From Thermoleophilaceae bacterium (GTDB taxonomy: Bacteria > Actinomycetota > Thermoleophilia > Solirubrobacterales > Thermoleophilaceae), in assembly GCA_013813135.1 (NCBI GenBank), contig JACCSF010000044.1, positions 1 through 9,173 on the forward strand: DNA of 9,173 nt, read 5' to 3'. The translations under genes were made by a program, and so were the position numbers. Under the pieces are notes generated by a model, which made no database searches, was not told the DNA's origin, and was given only the letters and a program-made list of their open reading frames with translations. Below, one piece after another: positions 1-5,924 of this stretch (positions within the stretch are counted from its first letter, which is position 1; every line of letters starts with the position of its first letter).

Positions 1-1
1 G

Positions 2-160
2 TACTCATTCAGAAAGATCGAGACCGCGGTCTCGAAGTTGCAGAAGGCCGGCTTCGGCTTCAACAAGCAGGGAGCCACGCCGGGCGCCTTCTACCGCTTC
101 GACGACGTGCGCAAGCGCACGCCGAACCCCGTGGGCGTGAACACCCGCAAGCCCAACTAG
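2..160 (+). CDS. C-terminal fragment of an unrecognised protein
   Basis: An open frame enters from the left edge and ends at TAG 158-160, giving 52 residues. It starts YSFRKIETAVSKLQKAGFGF and ends VGVNTRKPN. The tail is basic, with many Lys and Arg residues, and has no membrane segment. Codon third positions are mostly G or C, as in the neighbouring genes, which supports real coding. I do not recognise the family and the start lies outside the window, so no function is proposed. The gene is convergent with the short-chain dehydrogenase that ends at 240. Confidence 0.6.
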   Translation, partial: YSFRKIETAVSKLQKAGFGFNKQGATPGAFYRFDDVRKRTPNPVGVNTRKPN

Positions 161-170
161 CAGCAGAGAG

Positions 171-228
171 GTCAGTCGTCAGAGTCAGTCGTCAGGAGTG
201 CAGCGCGCTCCTGACGGCTGACGACTGA
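171..228. terminator. Inverted-repeat hairpin between convergent genes, probable bidirectional terminator
   Basis: Bases 184-198 pair with 208-222 in a 15-bp stem with one G-T (G-U in RNA) pair and a 9-nt loop. The left arm motif GTCAGTCGTCAG occurs twice in tandem (171-182 and 184-195, period 13). The right side also carries two near-copies of the complement (CTGACGGCTGA at 211 and CTGACGACTGA at 218), so several alternative stems are possible. It sits between the + strand stop at 160 and the minus-strand stop at 240. There is no clear T-run, so terminator function is inferred from position and dyad symmetry. Confidence 0.55.
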
Positions 229-239
229 TTCCTGACGAT

Positions 240-1067
240 CTACGTCGTCATGCCGGTGAACTGGCCCCCGGTCACGTTCAGCACCTGGCCGTGCACGTAG
301 TCGGCCCACGGGGAGCAGAGGAAGAACACCGGGCCGGCTGCCTCCTCGGGCGTCGCGGCCCGGCCCAGGGGGATGATCGCCGCGGCCAGCTGACGCATCT
401 GCTCGGGGATCCCAAGGCCGATCTCCTTGCCTTCGATCTCGATCGTGCCGCCTTCCTCCTTGGAGGCGGTGAGGCGGGTCTCGACGAAGCCGAACGCCAC
501 CGCGTTCACGTTGATCTTGAAGCCGCCCCACTCCTTGGCGAGCGTCTTGGTCAGGCCGACCACGCCCGCCTTGGCGGCCGAATAGTTGACCTGGCCCGCG
601 TTGCCCATCGTCCCGGAGATGGAGCTGACGTTCACGATCTTGCGAAAGACCTCGCGGCCTTCGTCGCGCTCCTTCTTCGCGGGCTCGCGCAGGTGCGGGG
701 CGGCGGCGCGGATGATTCGGAAGGGGACGACGGTGTGGATCTCGAGCATCGCCTGGAACTGCTCATCGGTCATCTTGTGCGCCACGCCGTCCCAGGTGTA
801 GCCGGCGTTGTTGACGATGATGTCGATCTGGCCGAACTCGTCCAAGGCCTTCTGGATGAGCTGATCCGGAACTCCAGGCTGGGTCAGGTCGCCTCCGAAC
901 ACCGCCGTCTCGCCGGCGATCTCGGACGCGGCCTGCTCTGCGACGTCTCCGTCGAGGTCGTTGATCAGGACGCGAGCGCCCTGCTCGGCGAGCAACTCTG
1001 CGGTTGCGCGGCCGATGCCCCGGGCAGACCCGGTGACGATCGCCGCCTTTCCATCGAGGACTCCCAC
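240..1067 (-). CDS. Short-chain dehydrogenase/reductase, FabG-like (3-oxoacyl-ACP/CoA reductase type)
   Basis: A 275-residue cytosolic NAD(P)-dependent oxidoreductase of the classical SDR family. The closest motif match is to FabG, which reduces 3-oxoacyl thioesters to 3-hydroxyacyl thioesters. Visible motifs: the TGSARGIG cofactor loop (12-19), acidic D60 before the loop after strand 4, NNAG (86-89), catalytic S149 in NVSSISGTMGNAGQ, and Y162/K166 in NYSAAK. The Asn of the usual N-S-Y-K tetrad appears to be His111 (MLEIHTVVPF). A charged insert at about 129-142 makes the protein longer than E. coli FabG. The GTG start is supported by AAGGAG at 1077-1082 with 9 nt spacing. It lies 81 nt downstream of the DHFR-fold gene on the same strand. 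Substrate is unknown; a catabolic 3-hydroxyacyl-CoA or alcohol dehydrogenase is equally possible given the acyl-CoA dehydrogenases nearby. Confidence 0.9.
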   Translation of the reverse strand: MGVLDGKAAIVTGSARGIGRATAELLAEQGARVLINDLDGDVAEQAASEIAGETAVFGGDLTQPGVPDQLIQKALDEFGQIDIIVNNAGYTWDGVAHKMTDEQFQAMLEIHTVVPFRIIRAAAPHLREPAKKERDEGREVFRKIVNVSSISGTMGNAGQVNYSAAKAGVVGLTKTLAKEWGGFKINVNAVAFGFVETRLTASKEEGGTIEIEGKEIGLGIPEQMRQLAAAIIPLGRAATPEEAAGPVFFLCSPWADYVHGQVLNVTGGQFTGMTT

Positions 1068-1076
1068 GTAAACGTT

Positions 1077-1082
1077 CTCCTT
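1077..1082 (-). promoter_or_regulatory. Ribosome binding site AAGGAG for the FabG-like gene
   Basis: On the minus strand AAGGAG lies 9 nt before the GTG at 1067-1065. It decides this GTG as the start. Confidence 0.75.
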
Positions 1083-1148
1083 GTCGGCTGGTTGGTGAGG
1101 CGGGGGATGCGGGGGCGGTATTCCACCAGAACCTCGGATCCGCCGCGG

Positions 1149-1694
1149 CTACTTGCGCACGCGGAAGCGGAGATCGGTCACCTGCCCGGATTCCGAGGCG
1201 TCGGTGCGCTCGAGGTCGATCTGCCGGGCCATGGCCGGCGCGCCGTACAGGCGAACGCCGTCGCCGAGCAGTACCGGGGCCAGGTGAACGGCGATCTCGT
1301 CCAGCGGGCCGGCGTCCAGACACTGCTGCGCGGTGTTGGCGCCGAAGATCTCGACGTTCTTGCCGGCGGCGGCATCCCGTGCGGTGCCGACGGCGTCGCG
1401 GAGGCCCTCCGACAGGAAGGTGACGGTCGGATCTTCGGGGATGTCTTCGGGGCGGTGCGTGAGCACGAAGACGGGACCGCTCCAGCCACCGCCGTAGATG
1501 CCGGCCACGCCGTCGTACTTGCTGGCGGCCGCGTCATACCAGCGTCGACCGCCGAGGATGGCGCCCGTCCCCTCCCTGATCTCGTCGGCGAGCGCACTGG
1601 GCTCAGACGCTCTGAAGGCCCAGTCCATGGAGTCGTCAGGCCCGGCGATGAATCCGTCCACGGACATGGTGATGTGCCAGATGATCTTGCTCAT
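1149..1694 (-). CDS. Dihydrofolate reductase-fold protein (RibD C-terminal domain family)
   Basis: A 181-residue single-domain protein of the RibD_C/DHFR-like superfamily, a group of NADPH-dependent reductases seen as stand-alone proteins in many actinobacteria, mostly without a known substrate. Visible features: SVDGFIAGPDDSMDW at 11-25 (the family's N-terminal strand and loop), GAILGGRRWY at 44-53, and the C-terminal block VEIFGANTAQQCLDAG followed by DEIAVHLAPVLLGDGVRLY (about 114-150), typical of the cofactor-binding half. The length matches the stand-alone family. ATG is at 1694-1692, preceded only by a weak GAGAG. Divergent from the small membrane protein gene with an 81-nt gap; upstream of the FabG-like gene on the same strand, so the two may share a transcript. 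It is not clearly a folate or riboflavin enzyme, and nothing nearby indicates its substrate. Confidence 0.85.
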   Translation of the reverse strand: MSKIIWHITMSVDGFIAGPDDSMDWAFRASEPSALADEIREGTGAILGGRRWYDAAASKYDGVAGIYGGGWSGPVFVLTHRPEDIPEDPTVTFLSEGLRDAVGTARDAAAGKNVEIFGANTAQQCLDAGPLDEIAVHLAPVLLGDGVRLYGAPAMARQIDLERTDASESGQVTDLRFRVRK

Positions 1695-1775
1695 GTCGCT
1701 CTCGACCGGAGTGCGGGTGGAAACTCATCGGTGCTGCCTACCATGCCGTGATCGCGGGTACGAGTCGGTCGGGCC

Positions 1776-2027
1776 ATGAGCAAGGTCACCCTCAACGCCG
1801 TTCGCTACGGCATCCCGGCGGCGCTGCTGATCGCGGGCATGGTGGTCTGGGCGACCGGCGGGAACGTCGGCGTCGCGGCCGGCGCGATGTTCATCAGCGC
1901 GGCCACCGCGGTGCTGCTGCTCAACGTGCTGTTCCGGATCGGGGTCGAGGGCGACAAGGCTCGCGACCGCGAGGAAGAGGCCAGGCGCTTCTTCGACGAG
2001 CACGGCCGCTGGCCGGACGAGCGCTAG
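1776..2027 (+). CDS. Small two-helix membrane protein, unknown function
   Basis: 83 residues. Two hydrophobic segments at about 12-27 (IPAALLIAGMVVWATG) and 31-53 (VGVAAGAMFISAATAVLLLNVLF) should form a helical hairpin in the membrane. They are followed by a highly charged cytosolic tail with GDKARDREEEARRFF and ending in HGRWPDER. I recognise no functional motif; short proteins of this shape occur widely in high-GC Gram-positives. ATG at 1776 has no strong Shine-Dalgarno sequence (upstream GGTCGGGCC), so it may be translated from a short-leader or leaderless message. A weak TANNNT element (TACCAT, 1739-1744) lies in the gap to the divergent DHFR-fold gene. It precedes the ferritin-like gene by 125 nt, a gap with its own repeats, so co-transcription is uncertain. 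Confidence 0.75.
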   Translation: MSKVTLNAVRYGIPAALLIAGMVVWATGGNVGVAAGAMFISAATAVLLLNVLFRIGVEGDKARDREEEARRFFDEHGRWPDER

Positions 2028-2044
2028 GCATTCGCGAACGAGCG

Positions 2045-2078
2045 CTTTGCCGAACGCGCCACTTTGCCGAACGCGCCA
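2045..2078 (+). repeat. Perfect 17-bp tandem duplication upstream of the ferritin-like gene
   Basis: CTTTGCCGAACGCGCCA occurs at 2045-2061 and again at 2062-2078 with no gap. A degenerate relative (TTCGCGAACGAGCG) and the 8-bp palindrome TTCGCGAA (2031-2038) lie just before it. The block lies between the stop of the small membrane protein and the ferritin-like start, so it could be a regulator binding site or simply a slippage duplication. Confidence 0.85.
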
Positions 2079-2137
2079 GCTTGGTCGGAGACTGATCTGT
2101 CTGTCCACCCCGTCCGAAAGGAGCCGTGTACACGATC

Positions 2138-2143
2138 AAGGAG
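2138..2143 (+). promoter_or_regulatory. Ribosome binding site AAGGAG deciding the ferritin-like start
   Basis: AAGGAG at 2138-2143 is 9 nt before ATG 2153. A second AAGGAG at 2118-2123 precedes an in-frame GTG at 2126 by only 2 nt, which is too close for normal initiation. The ATG is therefore preferred. Confidence 0.7.
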
Positions 2144-2152
2144 ACGCACGGC

Positions 2153-2827
2153 ATGTCGGACCGCATTACCGTAGAGGCACTTGACCTCGACCTGCTCGAC
2201 ACGGATGGAGCAATTCGCGAGGCCGACGCGGGCGTGGCAGGGGACACCCGCGCCGATTTCTTCAAAAAGGCCGCCGTCGGCGGAGGAACGCTGATTGGAG
2301 GTGGAGTCCTGCTCTCCGGGCTTGCCGCCCCCGCGCTGGCGAAGCCCTCCAAGAAGCAAGACGTCGCGATCCTCAACTACGCCCTGACGCTCGAGTACCT
2401 CGAGGCGGCGTTCTATGTGGAGGCTGTCTCGAAGGGCGCCATTTCGGGCGACGCGCTGTCTGCAGCCACGGTCGTGCGCGACCACGAGCTGGCGCACGTC
2501 AAGTTCCTCAAGGCGGCGCTCGGCAAGGCGGCGGTCAAGAAGCCGAAGTTCGACTTCAAGAACACCACGGGCGACCAGGCCACGTTCCTGGCGACCGCTG
2601 TGGCGCTCGAGGACACCGGCGTGGCCGCGTACGCCGGCCAGGGCCCGCGGCTGTTGCAGAAGCCCGTCGTGGTGGCCGCGCTCTCGATCCATTCCGTGGA
2701 GGCGCGCCACGCCGCGCACTTCCGCACGCTGGCAGGCATGAGCTTCGCCCCGAAGGCGTTCGACAAGGCGAAGACCATGAAGCAGGTCCTGAAGGTGGTT
2801 GACGGAACCGGCTTCATCACCGGCTAG
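2153..2827 (+). CDS. Exported ferritin-like domain protein (Ferritin_2-type)
   Basis: 224 residues from the preferred ATG (233 if the in-frame GTG at 2126 is used). A 32-residue acidic N-terminal extension is followed by an export-type signal: T32-R-A-D-F-F-K38, a Gly/Leu-rich hydrophobic stretch at about 40-60 and an Ala-x-Ala site (PALA, cleavage after A63). The mature part is a four-helix ferritin-like domain. The diiron ligand pattern is visible in all four helices: E81 or E84 in LTLEYLEAAFY, E112-x-x-H115 in HELAH, E153 in ALEDTG, and E183-x-x-H186 in VEARHAAH. This complete E, ExxH, E, ExxH set supports a metal-binding, possibly iron or manganese, redox or storage role outside the membrane. 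The exact reaction for this family is not settled. The signal resembles a Tat motif (S-R-R-x-F-L-K) in which the second Arg is Ala. The gene ends convergently with acyl-CoA dehydrogenase 1 across a GC-rich hairpin. Confidence 0.85.
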   Translation: MSDRITVEALDLDLLDTDGAIREADAGVAGDTRADFFKKAAVGGGTLIGGGVLLSGLAAPALAKPSKKQDVAILNYALTLEYLEAAFYVEAVSKGAISGDALSAATVVRDHELAHVKFLKAALGKAAVKKPKFDFKNTTGDQATFLATAVALEDTGVAAYAGQGPRLLQKPVVVAALSIHSVEARHAAHFRTLAGMSFAPKAFDKAKTMKQVLKVVDGTGFITG

Positions 2828-2840
2828 TCCGGGGGGCACA

Positions 2841-2867
2841 GGGGGGCGCGCGAGGGGCGCGCCCTCC
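2841..2867. terminator. GC-rich hairpin between convergent genes
   Basis: GGGCGCGC (2844-2851) pairs with GCGCGCCC (2857-2864) around a 5-nt loop. Three more pairs, one of them G-T, extend the stem to 2841-2851/2857-2867. It fills the 39-nt gap between the ferritin-like stop (2827) and the stop of the minus-strand acyl-CoA dehydrogenase (2867), so it could serve both. No T-run follows on either strand. Confidence 0.6.
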
Positions 2868-4054
2868 TAGAGTCCCAGCTGCTTCCCGAGGATCTCCTTC
2901 ATCACCTCGTCGGTGCCACCGCCGATGGGTCCGAGGCGGGTGTCGCGCACCGCACGCTCGATCTCGTACTCCTTCATGTAGCCGGCGCCGCCGTGGATCT
3001 GGAGCGCGTCGTCGGCCACCTCGTAGGCCGCGCGCTGGCTGATCAGCTTGGCCTCCGTCACCTCGCGAATCGCGTGCTCGCCGCCGGCGAACAGGCGCAG
3101 CGCGTGGTAGGTGAGCGAGCGGGCGGCCTCGTGCCTGACCGCCATCTCGGCGATCTTGTGCCGAATCGCCTGGTGCTTTCCGATCGGCCGGCCGAAGGCC
3201 GTGCGCTCGCCGGCGTAGGCGACGCTCCGCTCGAGCAGTCGCCCCATCGAGCCGACGGCCCCCAGCGCCATCACCAGCCGCTCCCACTGGAAGTTGGCCA
3301 TGATCAGGTAGAAGCCCTTGTTCTCCTCGCCGAGCATGTTCTCGTCGGGCACGAACACGTCGTCGAAGGCCAGCTCGGCGGTGTCGGACGCGCGCCAGCC
3401 GAGCTTCTCCAGCTTCTTGGACACCGAGTAGCCCTCCATGCCCTTCTCGATCAACAGGAACGACAGGCCCTGGTGGCCGCCGTCCTCGGTCGTCTTCACG
3501 GCCGTGACCACGAAGTCCGCCCGCACGCCGTTCGTGATGAAGGTCTTCGAGCCGTTCACGACGTAGCCGCCGTCGACCCTGCGCGCGAAGGTCCGGATGC
3601 CCGCCACGTCCGATCCGGCGCCGGGCTCTGTGATCCCCAGCGCCGCGATCCGCTCGCCCCGGATGGCGGGCACGAGGAACCGCTGCTTCTGATCCTCGGT
3701 GCCGAATTTCCAGATCGGCGGCGTGGCGATCCCGATGTGGGCGCCGATCCCTGCGGACAGCCCGCCGGAGCCCGCGCCGGTCAGCTCCTCGGCGAGCACG
3801 GCGTCGTGCACGTGGTCGCCGCCTTCGCCGCCGTACTGCTCCGGGTACTTGAGGCCGAGGTAGCCGAGCTCCGCCATACGGGTGAAGACCTCGTTCGGAA
3901 ACCACTCGGCGTCCTCCCACTCGCCGACGTGGGGCCGCAGCTCGGTCGTGACGAACCGGCGGATCGCCTCGCGCAGCCGCTCGTGCTCGTCCGTGAAGGG
4001 GGGTATCGGCCGCCGGGCGGCGGCGGGCGGCAGCCCCTTCTCGGTCAGCGTCAC
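2867..4054 (-). CDS. Acyl-CoA dehydrogenase 1 (LCAD/isovaleryl-type active site)
   Basis: 395-residue FAD enzyme that oxidises an acyl-CoA to the trans-2-enoyl-CoA and passes electrons to electron-transfer flavoprotein. Regions in order: N-terminal helical domain (about 20-130), beta domain with the signature ALGITEPGAGSD (138-149), NGSKTFITNG (167-176) and KLGWRASDTAELAF (217-230), C-terminal helical domain with ERTAFGRPIGKHQAIRHK (283-300) and LQIHGGAGYMKEYEIER (351-367). The catalytic-base position of short- and medium-chain enzymes (the E of YEGT) is Gly379. E258 in NFQWERLVMA sits where long-chain and isovaleryl-CoA dehydrogenases carry their base, so E258 is the likely base. The GTG start overlaps the TetR gene stop (GTGA), implying translational coupling and local control by that regulator. 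Exact substrate cannot be read from sequence. Close paralogue of the gene at 6168-7355. Confidence 0.93.
   Translation of the reverse strand: MTLTEKGLPPAAARRPIPPFTDEHERLREAIRRFVTTELRPHVGEWEDAEWFPNEVFTRMAELGYLGLKYPEQYGGEGGDHVHDAVLAEELTGAGSGGLSAGIGAHIGIATPPIWKFGTEDQKQRFLVPAIRGERIAALGITEPGAGSDVAGIRTFARRVDGGYVVNGSKTFITNGVRADFVVTAVKTTEDGGHQGLSFLLIEKGMEGYSVSKKLEKLGWRASDTAELAFDDVFVPDENMLGEENKGFYLIMANFQWERLVMALGAVGSMGRLLERSVAYAGERTAFGRPIGKHQAIRHKIAEMAVRHEAARSLTYHALRLFAGGEHAIREVTEAKLISQRAAYEVADDALQIHGGAGYMKEYEIERAVRDTRLGPIGGGTDEVMKEILGKQLGL
2965..3004. repeat. 40-bp perfect direct repeat, copy 1 (inside acyl-CoA dehydrogenase 1)
   Basis: Identical to 6266-6305 over 40 bases, at exactly the same distance from the stop codon in both paralogues (offset 3301). 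It encodes the QIHGGAGYMKEY region. Strong protein conservation accounts for most of it, but identity at all synonymous positions is notable. Confidence 0.9.
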
Positions 4055-4713
4055 GCCGCAGTCGCGAGCACGTTGCGGATCACGAAGTCCGAGAGCGGAT
4101 CGGTCAGCTCGGCCAGCTCCGCCGTGCGACCTTCCTCGATGCGCGTGGACACGAGCTCCAGGATCGCACCAACCAGGCCGAGGGCGACATCGCCCGAGAG
4201 CGGCTCCACATCCGGGTCGGCCTCGCGCGCCTGCCGGTTGACCTCCAGGTAGCGGCCGGCGAACACCTGCAGCACCGCGCGCCGTTTCGCGAGACCGATC
4301 GGGCCGGAGGCGTATACCTCGAGCACGATGGCGCGGCAGAAGGCGGGCTCGTCGGCAAGCACGGTCAGGAAGGTGTGCACGCCGGCCACGAGGCGCTCGC
4401 GCGGGTCTTCCGCGGTGTCGAGGGCCTCGGCGAGCCGCCCGAGCACGAAGGCGATGCCCGTGTCGTACATGGCGAGGAAGCAGTGCTCCTTGTCGCGGAA
4501 GTGCTCGTAGAAGGTCTTGCGCGACACGCCGGCGTGCGACACGACGTGGGCGATCGTGGTCGCTCCGTAGCTGTGTTCCGCCACCGCCTCCGCCATCGCG
4601 TCCAGCAGGCGGCCGCGCTGGGATGCGAGCACGACCTCCCGCGTCAGGGAGTGCCGCCCGGAGGGTAGGGGGCCGTCGATGATGTCGGACAGGGGGGCAG
4701 GGCGATCTTGCAT
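4051..4713 (-). CDS. TetR-family transcriptional regulator
   Basis: 220 residues from ATG 4713-4711. After a 25-residue extension comes the TetR N-terminal DNA-binding domain. RLLDAMAEAVAEHSYGATTI leads into the helix-turn-helix (about 51-71: ATTIAHVVSHAGVSRKTFYEHF) followed by RDKEHCFLAMYD. The C-terminal all-helical part (about 85-215) is the ligand and dimer domain. An in-frame extension to 4860 is possible, but its codons run through the palindromes and candidate promoter and the extra residues are not TetR-like, so the internal ATG is preferred. The Shine-Dalgarno match is weak (CTGAAG directly before ATG). Its TGA overlaps the GTG of acyl-CoA dehydrogenase 1 by 4 nt, so it is the first gene of a two-gene operon and probably represses itself and that enzyme. 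The ligand is probably an acyl-CoA, inferred from the neighbour only. Confidence 0.88.
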   Translation of the reverse strand: MQDRPAPLSDIIDGPLPSGRHSLTREVVLASQRGRLLDAMAEAVAEHSYGATTIAHVVSHAGVSRKTFYEHFRDKEHCFLAMYDTGIAFVLGRLAEALDTAEDPRERLVAGVHTFLTVLADEPAFCRAIVLEVYASGPIGLAKRRAVLQVFAGRYLEVNRQAREADPDVEPLSGDVALGLVGAILELVSTRIEEGRTAELAELTDPLSDFVIRNVLATAA

Positions 4714-4721
4714 CTTCAGAA

Positions 4722-4731
4722 ACGCTAGCGT
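4722..4731. promoter_or_regulatory. 10-bp palindrome in the TetR gene leader, operator candidate
   Basis: ACGCTAGCGT is a perfect palindrome 8 bp upstream of the TetR ATG. On the minus strand it contains TAGCGT (TANNNT), 8 nt before the ATG, so it may coincide with a -10 element. Confidence 0.4.
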
Positions 4732-4758
4732 ACTATTCGGAAAATTCGGCGCTCTCAG
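4730..4758 (-). promoter_or_regulatory. Candidate promoter of the TetR-acyl-CoA dehydrogenase operon
   Basis: Reading the minus strand, CTGAGA (4758-4753) is a 4-of-6 match to a -35 box. After a 17-bp spacer comes TAGTAC (4735-4730), a poor -10, 16 nt before the ATG. The region is locally AT-rich (4732-4748). The alternative TAGCGT -10 just downstream competes with this reading. Confidence 0.3.
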
Positions 4759-4767
4759 CGGCGGAGG

Positions 4768-4781
4768 GTGACCGCGGTCAC
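4768..4781. promoter_or_regulatory. 14-bp perfect palindrome upstream of the TetR promoter, operator candidate
   Basis: GTGACCGCGGTCAC is a perfect 14-bp palindrome about 55 bp upstream of the TetR start, in the 103-bp gap before the acetamidase-family gene's 3' end. Its size and symmetry suit a TetR dimer. Confidence 0.45.
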
Positions 4782-4810
4782 GTTCGCGCGTATCGAGGTC
4801 GTGCTGCGAT

Positions 4811-4826
4811 CGCGGGCTAACCCGCG
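4811..4826 (-). terminator. Short hairpin enclosing the acetamidase-family stop codon
   Basis: CGCGGG (4811-4816) pairs with CCCGCG (4821-4826) around a 4-nt loop that contains the TAG stop of the minus-strand acetamidase-family gene. Six G-C pairs and no T-run, so terminator function is tentative. Confidence 0.35.
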
Positions 4827-5882
4827 TCGAATACATCGAGCGGGAGGGCCGCCGACACAAGGGCGTTGGGCGCGTCGACCAGCTCGGAGATCCGCAGCTC
4901 GGCCGCGACGCTCATCAGCACATAGGCCGCCTCGCGGTCGAGGCCGCGCTCGGCGGTGAGCCAGCCGAGCAGCTCGACCAGGGCACGGCGGGTCGCGAGG
5001 TTGAGGTCGAGATCGCCCTGCTCGCCGGCGTCGTCGAGCGGGATGCCCGTCGTGGCGAAACGGCCCGCGGGGGCCGCGGCGGCGCTTCGTAGCATGGGAA
5101 CGTCGGCCGCCAGCCACCGCGCCGCAGACCCACGCGGAATGTGGCCGAGCCGCCGGTCTCGAGCGCGGATATGCAAACCTCTCCGTCGCCCTGGGCGAAG
5201 TGCAGGTCGCCCACCGACAGCAACGCACCGGGCACGTGCACCGGCAGCCACAGCCGCGCGCCGGGGCCGAGGTCGCGGATGTCCATGTTGCCGCCGTTCT
5301 CACGCGGCGGATAGGTGCGCAGGCCGTCTCCCGCCGCTGGCGGCCAGGCGAGCGCAGCAGAAGGCGGGTTGGCCGCGCCGACGCCGCCTCGCGTGCCCGC
5401 GCGCGCTCGAGCAGCTCCCAGGAGGGAGCTACCCCGATGGTGCCCGCGTGCACGCACGCCGCGACGGCCACGCCGGGCACCTGCTCGGAGCGGGCGTGGG
5501 AGCCGTCGAGCTCCCAGCGGGCGAGGAACGGGCGGTCGAATTGGTCGCCGAGGAACCCGGAGCCGGGCCAGATCGCGGTCCATCCGAAGTCGTCGGTCTC
5601 GTAGCCGGCCACCTCCAGCTCGAGCGCGTCGCCCGGCTCGGCGCCGACCACCTCCAGCGGTCCGGTGAGCGGGTGCGCTATCGAAGGCGTGTCGAGCAGG
5701 TCCGCATGGGTCGAGCCGCGGCCCAGCCGGCGGTCCCGCGAGTCGCGTACCTCGAACGTGACCTCGTCCCCGGGCTCGACCGACGCGACGGGCTCCAGCT
5801 CGGGGTGCCAGCGGTTGTGGCCATTGGCGGCGCCCTGGTGGAGCGGCAGGGAGCGGTCGATCTCGATGCGGAGTTGTCGCAA
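4817..5882 (-). pseudogene. Acetamidase/formamidase-family gene, broken across three reading frames
   Basis: Family members hydrolyse acetamide or formamide to the acid and ammonia. The N-terminal part starts at TTG 5882-5880 with AAAGGAG 6 nt upstream and reads GHNRWHPELEPVASVEPGDE, then HPLTGPLEVVGAEPGDALELEV, GWTAIWPGSGFLGDQF and HAGTIGVAPSWELLERAR. The middle part continues in a second frame with PPRENGGNMDIRDLGPGARL and GALLSVGDLHFAQGDGEVC, strongly diagnostic of the family. The end is in a third frame: AGRFATTGIPLDDAGEQGDL through LPLDVFDAG and a TAG at 4819-4817. Each switch equals one missing base: the first between about 5318 and 5395, the second best placed at the G5 run 5069-5073, where one more base would give YEAPPRPPAGRFATTGI. 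With both bases restored the span is 1068 nt, or 355 residues, a plausible length. Either a decaying gene or sequence error. Confidence 0.8.
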
Positions 5883-5888
5883 GAGTGT

Positions 5889-5895
5889 CTCCTTT
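5889..5895 (-). promoter_or_regulatory. Ribosome binding site AAAGGAG for the acetamidase-family gene
   Basis: Minus-strand AAAGGAG is 6 nt before the TTG at 5882. No in-frame ATG or GTG gives a better start, so it supports TTG initiation. Confidence 0.65.
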
Positions 5896-5909
5896 CGCGC
5901 GGAACGCCC

Positions 5910-5918
5910 TGGCACAAT
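5910..5918 (+). promoter_or_regulatory. Extended -10 element of the small coiled-coil gene, leaderless start
   Basis: TGG-CACAAT has the extended -10 layout (TGn then hexamer). It ends 6 nt before the GTG at 5925, the same spacing as in the 7356-7472 control region. The GTG has no Shine-Dalgarno sequence. No good -35 is visible. Confidence 0.4.
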
Positions 5919-5924
5919 CAACGT

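Noticed and set aside
19..34. 16-bp perfect palindrome CGAGACCGCGGTCTCG
   Set aside because: It lies inside the coding tail of the first gene and encodes an ordinary helical stretch. It shares GACCGCGGTC with the palindrome at 4768-4781, but the flanking bases differ and one coding copy is weak evidence for an operator.
291..1751. 486-codon + strand frame opposite the FabG-like and DHFR-fold genes
   Set aside because: Antisense shadow without motifs; the minus-strand genes have clear family signatures.
2126..2152. GTG start giving a 9-residue longer ferritin-like protein
   Set aside because: Its AAGGAG is only 2 nt away, while ATG 2153 has AAGGAG at a good 9 nt.
2993..4252. 419-codon + strand frame opposite acyl-CoA dehydrogenase 1
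   Set aside because: Antisense shadow of a clearly recognised gene, His/Arg/Val-rich with no domain.
4714..4860. 49-residue N-terminal extension of the TetR regulator
   Set aside because: The extra residues are basic and Pro-rich, not TetR-like, and the DNA carries palindromes, a candidate promoter and the 3' end of the preceding gene.
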